Shown piece by piece: positions 30,601 through 43,500 of a DNA stretch of 64,000 bases. Source of the stretch: Corythucha ciliata (taxonomy: Eukaryota > Arthropoda > Insecta > Hemiptera > Tingidae); the NCBI GenBank assembly GCA_038030265.1, contig CM075937.1, positions 35,630,198 to 35,694,197 of the forward strand, written 5' to 3'. The first letter of the stretch is position 1. Every line of letters begins with the position of its first letter. Under the pieces are notes generated by a model, which had not been told where the DNA came from, ran no database searches, and worked only from the letters and a program-made list of their open reading frames with translations. Both the position numbers and the translations under genes were made by a program.

Positions 30601-33600
30601 GTGCTTGAGACGTTGCTGTTGTTGGAGGACCTACAGTACCTAATAACAGCTTCGGACTGGTTGAACCATGGCTTTATGGGGTCATCGTACTGTGTTAGGG
30701 CCTTCGGGGTTTTGTAGTTTGGCTTCGATTGGAGCTTTACTGTGGTCGTATGTAGCCCTTTCGAGAAAGAAGCGAGGGTAGCTTTCATTGAGTTTCGTGC
30801 TGGGCTCGAATATTCTCTTCACGGTCCTGGTAGTTAGGTCGCCCGATCAAAATGCACCTAAGTGGGCTGTCAGTGCCCTTAAAAGTGGTCATAAATGAGC
30901 GTTTGGCCTTGCCATTTCGGTCAATTTTCTCGATTCCAAGGCGGTCAACCGTGGTCCGGGGGCGTGGGGGCTCTTCATTGATCTTACGAGTTTTCGACGT
31001 TTTTATACGTTCTGAAAAGTGTGCATGTGGTTAAAAATGGGGGCGTCTCTTTGGGTGGTTGTACCAAAATCAAAGCTTTTCGTGGTTTCGGGACTTTAAC
31101 ATGTCTGTAATTGGGGGAAGGGGGCAACAAATTTTCATGGTCCAAGGGGGGCGTGACGCCGAAAAGGTTGAGAACCCCTGCTCTTGTCTCTAGTGTGAAC
31201 GCCTTCCTAAGTTACAGAATCACCCCCCTGCCCAAGCTTAAAAGTGTGACAGGAAAATCTAAACAACGAATACATATTAGAGTATTTTTCCAATGCGTGG
31301 AGCAGTGTCGAATGTTGTGAGACAGTGGTAGAACCTCTTTTTTCAACGTCTATTTTATACAAGCTTTCGATGGGGACCCACAGACTCAGAGATAAGGACA
31401 GGAAGACGATACCAAGGTTTATCGGGGAATATGGATGGAAAACAAGGTCCACGAGTTTTCGAGGGAAGGTTCCATAGCCCTCCTCTCCTCCACCACTCCT
31501 ATATCAAATTATTGAATAATAAGAAGAAAGAGGCATTATTACAAAGAGAAAAACGTTTGTGCCTATTCACTTTCTGAGAGTAATAACGGTGAAGATTCTT
31601 CGCTAAACTCTTTTTCATTTCGCCTAGAAGCGAAATGATGGTTTTCAAGGAGTAAAGGAGCCATTAAAAAAAAACTTTCATTAAAAATGGAAAGTTAAAG
31701 GGCTGAGTTTAACATTGAAAAACAAGGGGAAACTATAAGAGGTACAGTTTAACCAACCTTTTTTTCAATAGATTGTTGTAGCAATTTAATGTCGTTTCAC
31801 GAACTGTTTACGACCGAAAAAGACAGGTTGTGAAAACTACTTGATTGCTTTAGTTGACCCCTCCTTTCCCGGGTTAATTTGTCACCAGTGACTTCTGCTC
31901 TGCATCGACCAGGAGAACTGGAAGTTCATTATGTGGCCGTTAACCGTAAGAATTTATTGAACGACGCCAACTTGTTTGAGACGGCCAGTTAGAATACAAT
32001 TCAAAGGGAAAATAGAACGAAGGATTACGAAGGAACATTTTTCGTTCCAAGAATCCACTGCATAGTTACATTAGTAGTGAATGATTTACAATTTTATGAG
32101 ATATCAGTAAATCACTATAGGAAAGTACAGTACAGTTTGCACGAATCATTAAAAGATTTAAAACATTGAAGGAAACCCCTTGTAATTTCGAAGAGAGAGC
32201 ACAGAGTAGTCTACAACGACAAACTAATTATTGGATAATCTCAAAAAATAGGAAAATACTCCGATTCATGACCATATGGATGTATCGTATGAAGTGTACA
32301 TTGGAGTTGGATCGGAAAGGGGCGTTTAGCCCATTGCAACATCACTCAGTCTAAGACGGATTGAAATTTCTATTCAGAATTCGCGTTTTTCCCTTAGATA
32401 TTAAATTGCTGTAATAAGCAATAATATGAATAGTGTAATGGGCAATGGGGAAAGGAAATTGTAAACCATCCGTAGTAACCACGTAATAAGACATTTTTAC
32501 CCGTTAAAATGGTGGCCTTGTCGATACTCCCCGCGCCATTGGTACTAATAAATGATTTAAGTGCAAAATCAACAATTTCAAAAGTGACAAGAGTTTGATT
32601 ACAAAAACCGGCAGGGTTTTTTCGCGTGCTAATCTCGAAGTGGCGGAAGGGGAAAAATAGAGATGTCCTTACACACTACTCGCAACAACCCAGCAATTAT
32701 GGTCGTGGGGGGATGGGCGTACACTTGGCGTAGCAGTAGCGACGGGGAAAAGAAAGATTTTTCTATATTATTCTAGAGCATACCGATGACCCGGAAACGT
32801 TTGGCAATCTTAATATCTATACAAATCCTTGAACGTCTGAAAATCCGTACGAAGGAATTTTGAGGCTGCGGTATTCTTAAAAGCGGCTCAGTAAAACACA
32901 AAAAGAGAGAAAAAGTAATTAAGAAAACTGGAAAGCGTCGTCGTCCTGATTGGTCTTTAGGTTTTAGAATTTCGAGTACACCATCACGATGGGTAGAAAG
33001 TCTAACGTTAGCCTGCTATCGGTGAATCAATGGGATGGGATAAATTACCCAAGACATGCTACACTCCTAAAAACATTACTTCGTCACTAAACAAATGAAC
33101 TAATTTCGGTAAATTAAACCTATTGGGTGAGAAGGAATTTTTTGTAACGTCACGCTACCAAATCCCAAGTACGACTAATTTATTCCTTCTTCTTTTTTTT
33201 TCTAGCGAAAATTGGCGAAATACGGTGTCTTGCGACAGGCAATTCGATAAGCTCGGCTGATGAGGAGATGATTCAACATAGCACTTGAATATTCAGGCCT
33301 CTCCCTCTCCGAGCCCCCAATTGTAATTATTCATGCCATCATCACAGCAATTCAAGAATTGAATTATTAAAATTCAGAGGGGTGAGAGGGATGGATAGAG
33401 ATAGGCTAAACATAAAATGGTTTAACTAACGCTGAAAATGATGGAATACACAAAATCCTTGAAGGAAAAAAAGTTAATGTACTTATTTGCAAGGTGGACA
33501 AGAAAACAGGCAGCCGCTAGTTTTTTTTTTCTCGAAAGAACAAAAAAGCGTCTTTTGAGTCGATAAGCCAGACAATGTCCACACGGCGACAGGTCACGTT

Positions 33601-34289
33601 TGAAGAGAGACGAATTTCAAAAATAAACTAGGTAAATGCCCGCCCCACCAAGAGCCTCTCGGCGGGGTTTATCAGCCGTAAACGTAGCACCTCTATAAAT
33701 AGTTGGTCACTTGAATGTAACACCCCTGGTGAAACGGGGGGAGGGGGGGGGCTTAGAAATTAAACGAGACGAGAGAAGTCAAAATTACTGATCTCCTGTT
33801 TCATAGATCTGAAACGTCTTTCATCAGGCATAGACAATTAGACAGGTGGCCTAGTCTAAATGTTTTCAGAGGCACGGGAAATTTATAGCGGAAAGAGGAG
33901 GGTTAGACAGAAAGACATGGGTGAATTAGATTGAAGAGCTTGGGGCGTGGAAACCCATAGCTTTAGCGTAATGTAGTTGAAGACTTTCGGTGTGTTCCGC
34001 CGGGTCGATACTAGGCGGCTATTTCATCGAAAGAACACGACTGAGAGGGCAGAAGGGAAAGCCGCCTTTCGTTCTTATTAAAAAGGGAAAGCGTTTTCAT
34101 GGGCAAGGCTTTTCTAAGGATGGAGGGAACGCTGCGTTAAATAAACAAATAGCTGCACTGTTCACGTTTACGTTCATTTGAATAGTATGAAATCCAAAGT
34201 TATCGGATTGATTGTGTTGTGTTGTAGACGGGGAACATTGCGATGAACATGACCCGATTATACATATAACTTTTACGTATCGGCTAAAG
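30601..34289. other. No gene seen
   Basis: Many short ORFs, none with a recognisable motif, splice structure or repeat. Contains homopolymer G tracts (for example 33739-33752) and AT-rich stretches. It may be intron or intergenic. Confidence 0.35.
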
Positions 34290-34409
34290 GCTAGACGTGG
34301 GCTAAACTAATAATTTGTGCGCTAAAAATACACAAAATGGCGATTACAGCTCCAAAAATGGCGAAACTGCGACTCTACACGCCCAAGTTATGGCTTAACT
34401 GACGATTCA

Positions 34410-34956
34410 TAGGGACTTTTTTCTAGAAATTTCATATTCATACTTGAAAAAACACGAGACACCTATTCATTTCTGACGTAGTTTTCTTGAAATAAACCTC
34501 AAAATTGGTGACGGAAAAGTGAAAAAAAAAAAAAAAAAAAAAAGGAAAAAGGGAAAAAAACAATAACGCACACAAAAAAGGGATAAATGTACAAAAGAAA
34601 AAAAGGAGAAATTTTCATAGGAGAAACTCTTAATTTTCATATTATTAATTATTGATATTCATTTTTAATAATTATTATCAAAATTAAATAAAAATTATAA
34701 TAACATTATTAAGACAAAATATTTAAAAAATATTAAATAAATAATAAATAACAATAATTTCAAAGAAAAATATCATTGAAATCGTTTGATTTCTTGCTCA
34801 TTTTCCTGTTTTACTTATTTATTTTATTATTATTACTATTTTTTCCATTTCTCTGTCACCAATTTTGAGATTTATGGCAAGAAAACTACGTCAGAAATGA
34901 ATAGGTGTCTTGTGTTTTTCAAGAACGAATATGAAATTTCTAGAAAAAAGTCCCTA
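34410..34956. mobile_element. MITE with ~105-bp inverted repeats and AT-rich core
   Basis: Left end TAGGGACTTTTTTCTAGAAA and right end TTTCTAGAAAAAAGTCCCTA; the arms continue through GACACCTATTCATTTCTGAC and GGTGAC to about 34515 and from 34848. The core (34520-34850) is almost pure A/T with a run of A at 34525-34544. No ORF. Confidence 0.85.
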
Positions 34957-34969
34957 TAAGAGGGCGATC

Positions 34970-35397
34970 TAAAAATACAATTTTCTTGGTGATACTATGC
35001 GCCAACTTTTCTGAAAAAATGTCATCTCCGAAAGCACCTGTTGAGGAGAAATCCAGCTTCAAAGTGTCGTGGACATGGGTTGAATTTTGAACAAGTTTGA
35101 CTTTGTTGCAGGATATCTGAGCACGTATGGAGCGAAATCGAATGGAATGCCTCAATTCTAATAGAAAAAAGTCCGCTCTTTCCAATGGTACCGTCAGATT
35201 TGACCTTAGCGCCTCCGGTTACTATGCAATGGCCAGTTTTCCAAAAAAAAAACAAGGCAAAATCAAAAAGTACTTAAATCCTGAATATCTCGGAAAATAA
35301 TGAGAATCGGACTATGGTCAATAGGGGTCGTTTTAACCCATTTGAGGTGCAGAATCACCGGGCGAAATATTGCCCTCTATTTTTTGAACATCCTGTA
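34970..35397 (-). mobile_element. Transposon end fragment (TACAGGATG)
   Basis: Read on the minus strand it starts TATACAGGATGTTCAAAAAA and includes a GAGATATTCAGGATT word, the layout seen at the CAGGGTG-type ends elsewhere in the window. Two overlapping short ORFs show no transposase motif. Probably a decayed copy. Confidence 0.5.
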
Positions 35398-36008
35398 TAC
35401 TACTAACAACCTGCGCCCTTGAAATGGCAAACTGACAATTCGCACCCCACTAATTGCTTGACCACCATAGCTCATAAAAATGTAAAAACTGACTATTTGC
35501 GTCCACAAATTGGTTAAACTAAAACGATTCGCGCATTTAAAATGGCTAGACTGCGTTATTTATGAGTTATGACGGGTTTATGCTCTGAAAATATCACACT
35601 GACTATTGATGCCCAAGAAATGACCATATTGACAGATAACGCCATGATAACAGCCAATACTAGCTATTCAAGCTCTAAAATTGGCAAAAACTCATTGTAT
35701 ATGTAGCTTATAAATGGTATACCTGTCGATTAGCGTTTTTAAAATGCCTAAGCAGATTATTCCTGCCCTGAAAATTGCAATCTGAGCCAACCAATCGTGC
35801 GTTCAAAATGACCAAACGCTCACAGGTAAGTTTCGTGATTTGTGCTCCTAGTGGTGTGATGGGAGGGGGTATTCTACAGTAAACAGATTCTTGACCTAAG
35901 AAATTAACAATTTCGTTATCCTACAATCGCAGGCATGCGGCTTAACATACATATATAGAACAGGTCCCCTACACAGGCTACAGGGGTTTTTGGGTAGACA
36001 TTTTTGTT

Positions 36009-36147
36009 TAAGGCCTGTTCACAAGCTCTGTGCTATGTGTTTGTGGAGCCTATGCAACCAAACAAATTTATTCCCTCGAAATATGAAGCATTTTTATTGG
36101 TTGCATATAGTCTCCACAGACGCCTAGCAGCTTGTGGACGGGTCTTA
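36009..36147. mobile_element. Small MITE
   Basis: Imperfect inverted ends TAAGGCCTGTTCACAAGCT and AGCTTGTGGACGGGTCTTA, 139 bp, with internal GTTTGTGGAGCCTATGCAACC pairing loosely with GGTTGCATATAGTCTCCACAGAC (each given in part). Confidence 0.6.
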
Positions 36148-36723
36148 ACCACGTTTTGTGTAATATGGACTAATGCCATCAATTAATTGGGAAAAGACCC
36201 AATTTTTTCGAAAGAGAAATTAATGAAACACAAGCCCTTAGGAGCAGTTCTAAAAATTGGTTATAGCGATCCGCGTTATCGTTTCCTTTGTTGCCGCGAA
36301 TTTCAACGTGCGATACGATATGTAATGTACATGGTACATCCACACAATAGGGACTGTTTTGCAAGGCCTCGCTAACACGCCAAGTTTTTGGCACGAAAAT
36401 ATGTTCAATGCGATCGCACACAGCGATTTTCGACTGCGGGAACCGCTAAACAATTTTTATAAATGGCTGCATTGATCAAAATACTTAATTGTGGAAGGAG
36501 CTCGAGGAAAGGAGGATCAAGGAAGCAGAACAGCAGGTTTATAAATGAAATAATTCAACAGCAGCAAAACAGTCTCCTCCACCACTCTAGGCGCATATTT
36601 TGTGGTGCAGTGGTGCTAGGAAAGTTAATGTGTAACCCCATGCGCTCTTATCTTATTAACTAACCGACCGCCTTGCCACCTGCTTGTCAATTTTACCCCG
36701 GGCTATGTATGAAGCAGCATTTT

Positions 36724-39105
36724 AGTGCATTTCATTCTGAAAAATGCACTATTGGTCTCGTCGTGATGGTGGCAAACATGGGTCATGTCATGTCTTTTTC
36801 ACGTTTCAGAACCTCTAGAACACGAATTCAGTGGTCTCCGGAATTCATATATATATATTTCTTTGTGTGTGTATATATATCTTTATGGCCGTTTCCTTGT
36901 TAGCACGATAACTCTCGTAGAAATTAATTTAGCGGAACGCGCTTTGGCACAAAAATCAGTAGTCATAAGACACCGCTTAAAGTCGTCAAAAAATCACTAA
37001 AAATCACCAGTTGATTCTAGAAGCATCATATTCGGTACGTATACTCCATGTTAGACTAGCCTTTGATTCCCATTTTAATTTTTTGAAAAAGTCAAGGGGG
37101 AGGGGGTGGTGCCCCCGGGGTGGAAGTAAGTGTGTGGTCTTGTTAGCACGATAACTCTCGTAGAAATTAATTTAGCGGAACGCGCTTTGGCAAAAAAATC
37201 AGTAGTCATAAGACCCCGGTCGGTATTGCATTTGGGCCAAATCGATCAAGGTGGTGGGGGGGGAAAATAGGGCTTGAAATGTTAAAAAAATCACTAAAAA
37301 TCACCAGTTGATTCTAGAAGCATCATATTCGGTACGTATACTCCATGTTAGACTAGCCTTTGATTCCCATTTTAATTTTTTGAAAAAGTCGAGGGGGAGG
37401 GGGTGGTGCTCCCGGGGTGGAAGTAAGTGTGTGGTCTTGTTAGCACGATAACTCTCGTAGAAATTAATTTAGCGGAACACGCTTTATCTAAAAAAATCAG
37501 TAGTCATAAGACACCGGTCGGTATTGCATTTGGGCCATATCGGTAAAGGAGGTGGGGGGGAAAATACGGCTTGAAATGATCAAAAAATCACTACAAGTCA
37601 CCAGTTGATTCTAGAAGCATCATATTCAGTACGTATACTCCATGTTGAAGTAGCCTTTGATTCCAATTTTAATTTTTTGAAAAAGTCGAGGGGGAGGGGG
37701 TGATGTCCCTGGGGTGGAAGTAAGTGTGAGGCCTTGTTAGCACGATAACTCTCGTAAAAATTAATTTAGCGGAACGCGCTTTGGCACAAAAATCAGTAGT
37801 CATAAGGCCCCGGTCGGTATTGCATTTGGGCCAAATCGGTCAAGGTGGAGGGGGGGAAAATAGGGGTTGAAATGGTAAAAAAATCACTAAAAATCACCAG
37901 TTTATTCTAGAAGCATCATATTCGGTACGTATACTCCATGTTAGACTAGCCTTTGATTCCCATTTTAATTTTTTGAAAAAGTCAAGGGGGAGGGGGTGGT
38001 GCTCCCGTGGTGGAAGTTAGTGTGTGGTCTTGTTAGCACGATAACTCTCGTAGAAATTAATTTAGCGGAACACGCTTTATCTAAAAAAATCAGTAGTCAT
38101 AAGACACCGGTCGGTATTGCATTTGGGCCATATCGGTAAAGGAGGTGGGGGGGAAAATACGGCTTGAAATGATCAAAAAATCACTACAAGTCACCAGTTG
38201 ATTCTAGAAGCATCATATTCAGTACGTATACTCCATGTTGAAGTAGCCTTTGATTCCAATTTTAATTTTTTGAAAAAGTCGAGGGGGAGGGGGTGATGTC
38301 CCTGGGGTGGAAGTAAGTGTGAGGCCTTGTTAGCACGATAACTCTCGTAAAAATTAATTTAGCGGAACGCGCTTTGGCACAAAAATCAGTAGTCATAAGG
38401 CCCCGGTCGGTATTGCATTTGGGCCAAATCGGTCAAGGTGGAGGGGGGAAAATAGGGGTTGAAATGGTAAAAAAATCAGTTGGTGGGGGGGGAAAATAGG
38501 GCTTGAAATGGTAAAAAAATCACTAAAAATCACCAGTTGATTCTAGAAGCATCATATTCAGTACGTATACTCCATGTTAAAGTAGCCTTTGATTCCAATT
38601 TTAATTTTTTGAAAAAGTCGAGGGGGAGGGGGTGATGTCCCTGGGGTGGAAGTAAGTGTGAGGCCTTGTTAGCACGATAACTCTCGTAGAAATTAATTTA
38701 GCGGAACGCGCTTTGGCACAAAAATCATTAGTCGTAAGGCCCCGGTCGGTATTGCATTTGGGCCAAATCGGTCAAGGTGGAGGGGGGAAAATAGGGGTTG
38801 AAATGGTAAAAAAATCACAACAAATCACCAGTTGATTCCAGAAGCATTATATTCGGTATGATGATTCCATTTTGAAATAGCCTTTGATTCCCATTAAGTT
38901 CAGCTTAAACAAACCCGGCAGCAAACAGTACGAGGAGGGTCAAACATAAACGAAACAAATCATGGTCTCAACATTACTACTTCTGGGACGGCTTAGGGTA
39001 TGCCGTCCCAAAATGAAATGCAAAATGAAATGAATGAAAATGAAATGAATGAAATGAAATACAAAATGAAATGCACTCTTTCCGACCGCCAGCTGCCGGA
39101 GCGAA
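36724..39105 (+). mobile_element. Tandem-repeat element with AGTGCATTTCATT ends (HINE-like), copy A
   Basis: Left end: AGTGCATTTCATT, a short spacer, and AAATGCACT (36724-36750). Then a TA/GT microsatellite near 36847-36885 and tandem units of about 297 bp. Right end: AATGAAATGCACT (39065-39077) followed by an imperfect palindrome CCGACCGCCAGCTGCCGG and a T-run. Subterminal inverted repeats, internal tandem units and a terminal hairpin on one side only are the plan of Helentron-derived HINE/DINE-1 elements. No transposase or Rep/helicase is present in this copy. Two more copies lie at 56590 and 61601 in the opposite orientation. Confidence 0.7.
36898..38890 (+). repeat. ~297-bp tandem repeat with 594-bp higher-order structure
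   Basis: Unit starts (TGTTAGCACGATAACTCTCG) fall near 36899, 37142, 37439, 37736, 38032, 38330 and 38669. Most units are about 297 bp; the first is short and the one before the last is lengthened by a small internal duplication near 38478. The unit from 37439 (marked by CACGCTTTATCTAAAAAAAT) and the next unit reappear almost unchanged from 38032, so a two-unit block was duplicated. Confidence 0.9.
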
Positions 39106-39563
39106 ATTTTTTTTCAGATTCTTTTTGTTTTTCAAGCGGATACCTGAACCCGATACGACTGAAACAATGAAATATCATTAAACAGATAACAGTAATTGTA
39201 GACCGGCTGCAAAACGCGACCAGGGCCCCCGTCTTCGGAACAGAAACCCGCTTGCGGGATCCAAAGTATAGAAGCAATGTTATTTTATTATTGATGGAAG
39301 GAAGATGCTATCTCAGTTTATAATTAAATCAATTAAATTAAATTAATTTTACTCCGGTAGTCGAAGGGCAGTTACTCAGTACGAAGGGAACAATAATGTT
39401 ATTACTGCGATGTGGCATCCTTGGAAACCGCTTGTGATAACGCTAAAACGCCAGGTGCCTTCAACGTGAGTTTAATGACACTTCGGGTTACTTCTGAAAC
39501 TTTTCAATCGTTCTTGGCATGAGTCCTTTTCCTGGACTGCACGGACGTGACGATGAGAAAAAA
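39106..39563. other. No gene seen
   Basis: Flank between element copy A and the inverted-repeat cluster; no ORF with recognisable content. Confidence 0.35.
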
Positions 39564-39702
39564 CAGTCCCACGTGTGATATCAGCGTAGGCTTTTGTTTA
39601 ATTTGCGTTTACATTTCTCTGACGTTACGTGGGAACACGTGGGATGATGAGTGTCAGAGTAATGTGAACGTAAACAAACCAAAGCCTATACAAGTGGGAC
39701 TG
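39564..39702. mobile_element. Inverted-repeat element I
   Basis: CAGTCCCACGTGTGATATC...AGGCTTTTGTTT pairs with AAACAAACCAAAGCC...GTGGGACTG; the inner part TTACATT..CTCTGAC pairs with GTCAGAGTAATGTGA. Arms about 60 bp. First of three foldbacks in 1 kb. Confidence 0.65.
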
Positions 39703-39750
39703 CGTGGTCCCACGTCACGTCAGAGTATAGTCTGTATTAACTGCAGTGAT

Positions 39751-40119
39751 GATTCCTCGACCCCCATCTTATCACCCCTCGTCTACTACTAGGCATTCAC
39801 TTTCACGCCTTATTTCTGCACCAATCCTGGTTTTTAAGGACTCGTTTTAATCTTCAGGAAATTCCGCGTATATACAGTACCTAGTTTTCCTTTTTTCAAA
39901 TAAATCGAAAAAAGAGCGTGAAATTACAAGGTAAAAGTTCAGGGCTAATTTAAAATAACTTCTGGGATAAAATTTGAAAAAAAAGGAAAACTACTGCATA
40001 TGCGGAATTTCCTGAAGATTAAAAACGAGTCCTTAAAAACCAGGATTGGTGCAAAAATAAGGCGAGAAAGTGTATGGCGAGTAGTTGACGAGGGGTGATT
40101 GGAGGGGGGTCGAGGAATC
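39751..40119. mobile_element. Inverted-repeat element II
   Basis: Arms of about 150 bp beginning GATTCCTCGACCCCC and ending with the complement. The arms include CTGGTTTTTAAGGACTCG and TTTAATCTTCAGGAAATTCC; element III carries a related TTTTAATCTTCAGGAAGTTC, so II and III are relatives. Confidence 0.8.
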
Positions 40120-40148
40120 ACCCGTGCAACTCCCCCTTAAGGGGGGGT

Positions 40149-40523
40149 TTCAGGCGGGTTTCCTCAACCCCTTCCCAGTCACCCTCGCCTAAACTTCGCA
40201 CATAAATTTTGGCTCCATTTCTGCGTCAATATTCGATTTCAACGTCTCATTTTAATCTTCAGGAAGTTCTACAGTGACGTTAGATCTTGCTTTTTCAAAT
40301 TTTATCCCTAAAATAACCCCAAATCACTTTACAACTTGAATGTGTTTTAAGGTAATTTTAGGGACGAAATCTGGAAAAGCAAGATCTAACGTCACTGTAG
40401 AACTTCCTGAAGATTAAAATGAGACGTTGAAATCGAATATTGATGCAGAAATGGAGACAAAATTTATGTGCGAAGTTTAGGCGAGGGGTGACTGGGAAGG
40501 GGTCGAGGAGACCCGCCTGAAAC
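40149..40523. mobile_element. Inverted-repeat element III
   Basis: Arms of about 165 bp: TTCAGGCGGGTTTCCTC at the left and GACCCGCCTGAA at the right, through GTGACGTTAGATCTTGCTTT near the centre. Same size and internal word order as element II, to which it lies adjacent, but well diverged. Confidence 0.85.
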
Positions 40524-43500
40524 CCCGCCTTAAGACGCGTTGGCCACGGCGAATCAAATATTTCGGACTCAAAATTTACATAATACGTGAATTGCGATTT
40601 TTACGGGATCCTAGATTTAAAGAGTTAAGAGGAACCAAAGTTCAAGACCAAATGCTCGGCCACTATAACAGTTATACAGGTCAAGGAAAATTTTTAATAT
40701 TTCTGCGCCATATTCAGCGTTTTTTTTTTGTTTTTTTTTGTCACAATTTTACCAAGAAGGCTATTGATGCTTATTATCCTATATATATCCTGGTTGAGAC
40801 TCGAATGAAAAACAGGAAGAAAATTAGTGATCAAACCATCACGAATAATCTGAAGTAATAAGTATTAGGCATCCCTCCCCTAAATAAAAAAATAAATAAG
40901 CATAGTTTAAAATGTACATAATGACCACCGAAAGAGAAATTGCTAGACCTAATTGGCTGTCATGCGGGTAAAATACTATAAGAGTTAAGAATTAACAAAG
41001 AAACCATTGAGGGAGCAACACTGAATGGGAAATGAGTGGGCGATGCATCATTGAACGGAACCTCCGTGCGCAAGCGACACAATAATAATGCAATCCAGTA
41101 AAATGAAACACTTATATGTATAGTGAAATTTAGCAAGTAGCAAGCCTCACATATTGTTTAGCACTTAAATCCTCGTCTAATTACAGCATCAATCATCACG
41201 TTTATGGTCTCAATCTCAAGTGAGCGCGCTCACGGGAGCTGGTCTCAATGTGAAAATACCAAACTTATGAACTCGCTCTCATTGATCCGTTGCTCGGGTT
41301 AATTTCCAACAACCCTCATTTTTCTTGTTTTTATTTGCGTCACCAGTCCCAAATTGCCGGGTGTGATTGAATCTCCGAAATAGACCCCAATATGTCGTGT
41401 ATCTTCATAATTTATTACGCACTCAACAACAACCCATTCAAGGCGTAATCTCAGTTGCTCCCTTCGGCCACCCTTCAAAACAACTATAGACACCAAGCTA
41501 TCCATCTGATGCCCTTGAACAAGAAAGTAAACCGGAAGGTGGAAAAAACAAGCTCAAATTAAAGCTCGTGTGGCAACCGAAGAATTGAAATGCTTTCTAC
41601 CTATACAAAAATCCATCAAGGAGAAAATTTTCAAGCCAAACCGCATATTAGTAAAGAGAATGATGGCAACACATTTTATGGATTTTCTCCGGCATAAAAT
41701 GCCCATTGAGCGTACCTTTGCTTTCCTGATCCACTCACAAAAACAACAAAGGGTCGACAAACCCTCGCGAATCACGTGTCACCAATGTTCCCCTCTTATA
41801 TGTTGTGGTCACGCGGTTCTTTATATTATTTTTCATTAAATGTATTACCGAGGGCTCCACTTCACTCAACCCTCACACAATCAATTTGGAGAGTTTGAAA
41901 ACAAAAACAAAGCTGGAAGTTTTCTACATTTGCCCTCTTGGTCTATCTACTTGAGATCACTTAAGAAATCTTTCCTCCTTGCATTTTACTGTCACAAGGA
42001 TGTTGGAGGGTCGAGGGCCTTGGCAAGACAGAGAAAACCGAGGTCCCTCTCCCCGTATCTTATTTTATGTATATCCTCCAGGGTGGAATAAACCTCTATA
42101 AATATCTTATCTCGAGGTGAATGTTTTTAAAAGAAGCACTCTTTACCTTAGGCGTCGTAAAAATCATGATTTAATTAAACAGCCTAGCTCTCCCTTTTAA
42201 AATGCCAGCCGGTAGCTTACGCACTTTTAAGCATGACCCCCAGCCTTTTTTTTCTCGGTGCAAAACAGAAATTCCAAGGCAATGATTAAAAAACACAAGA
42301 CTCCTAATAAGAAACAAGTAAAATGCGGGGCCGGCTGTTTTACTATTATACCACCCGTGGGGTGTGGATGAGGGGGGGATAAGCTCCAGGTGTACTCAAG
42401 GGAGTTCACGGTCCCCTGCTCTTTCACTTCCCTTCGTCTCATGTACTTTTCCTAACGTCCAGACAATAGAAATGGAAGAGCTTTGGCAGGAAGGGAAAGA
42501 AAAATATTCTGAACAATGTAACATGGCTCCCTCCTCTCACTGCAACCACGTACTTTTTTGACGAAGACGCTCCCCTTTTACGACCAAGGACTGCAAAACT
42601 CATGATTTTCAGAAGTAATTAAAAAGTTAAATAGTTCTCAAACCGTCATAAGAATATTTTGGAGAGCTATATTAGGTATTTTGCATTATAAAGGTTGGTT
42701 TCAAGATAAACATTTACAGTAATCATTCAACGCGTCGGGAAACAAGCCGGCCTCCCCCATTAAACATTAAACCTGGGTAAGCCAAAGACAGATGTACGAA
42801 AACGCACAAGGGAGAAAAATCAATCGGAAATAAGTTGATTTATCGATTTTTCCAGATTTTGCAAACACTTTATTTACAGAAGCAGAGAAAACGACAGTAA
42901 TTGTAGGCGTTTTAAGCGAAATGGTTATCGCGCTACGTGCTTGGTCATAGCATTACAAATGCAAATGATTTGAAGGATAAATTAATGCGTCAGTTTCTTC
43001 TGTGTTCTAAATTTAAACGGCGGGAAAAGTCCTACACTGCGAAAACACGACCACACACGTTCGGCAACAATCATTTCATATTTTAAAATATAATTATTGT
43101 TTGTTCGACAGGCAATTTATGTACTGCTGGAACATGTTCTAATGACATTTAACATTTTTTTGTTTTTCCTTACTAGGGGTATTCATGAAAAATGTTAAAC
43201 TGATGTCAAACCTTGTATTTGTTTTGTGCTTATTTGTTAATTCCGAATGATGGGTGTAGTCCATAGAAACGGAGAAACTGGACCGAACTGGACAAAAAAA
43301 ATTCGAAATAACAGTGTTTACGTCGATAACATAATGTTAAGCATCTGATCATGAATACACCTACTATTTTCGATCACAGGCCGACGTTTTGGTTCGCGAA
43401 TGCAAACAAATTAACGTTTCCTAATAAGTTAAGAATCATTTTATAGTTGACGGCGCCAGTTATAATCTGTGGTCATGTTTGAAGTTTGATAACGTAATGA

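Larger units (their letters stand above)
34290..35830 (-). repeat. S2 array, reverse orientation, split by two insertions
   Basis: S2-like units (AAAATGGCGAAACTGCG, AATGGCAAACTGACAATTCG) flank two inserted elements: an inverted-repeat MITE at 34410-34956 and a transposon end fragment at about 34970-35397. The array is recognisable at 34320-34409 and 35400-35830. Confidence 0.65.

Noticed and set aside
30291..30788. 165-codon Gln/Ser/Lys-repeat ORF and its antisense
   Set aside because: Direct translation of a 17-18-bp minisatellite; open in several frames because the unit lacks stops.
36898..38890. CRISPR-like regular repeats
   Set aside because: Contiguous 297-bp tandem units without spacers in a eukaryotic genome; this is satellite-type repetition.
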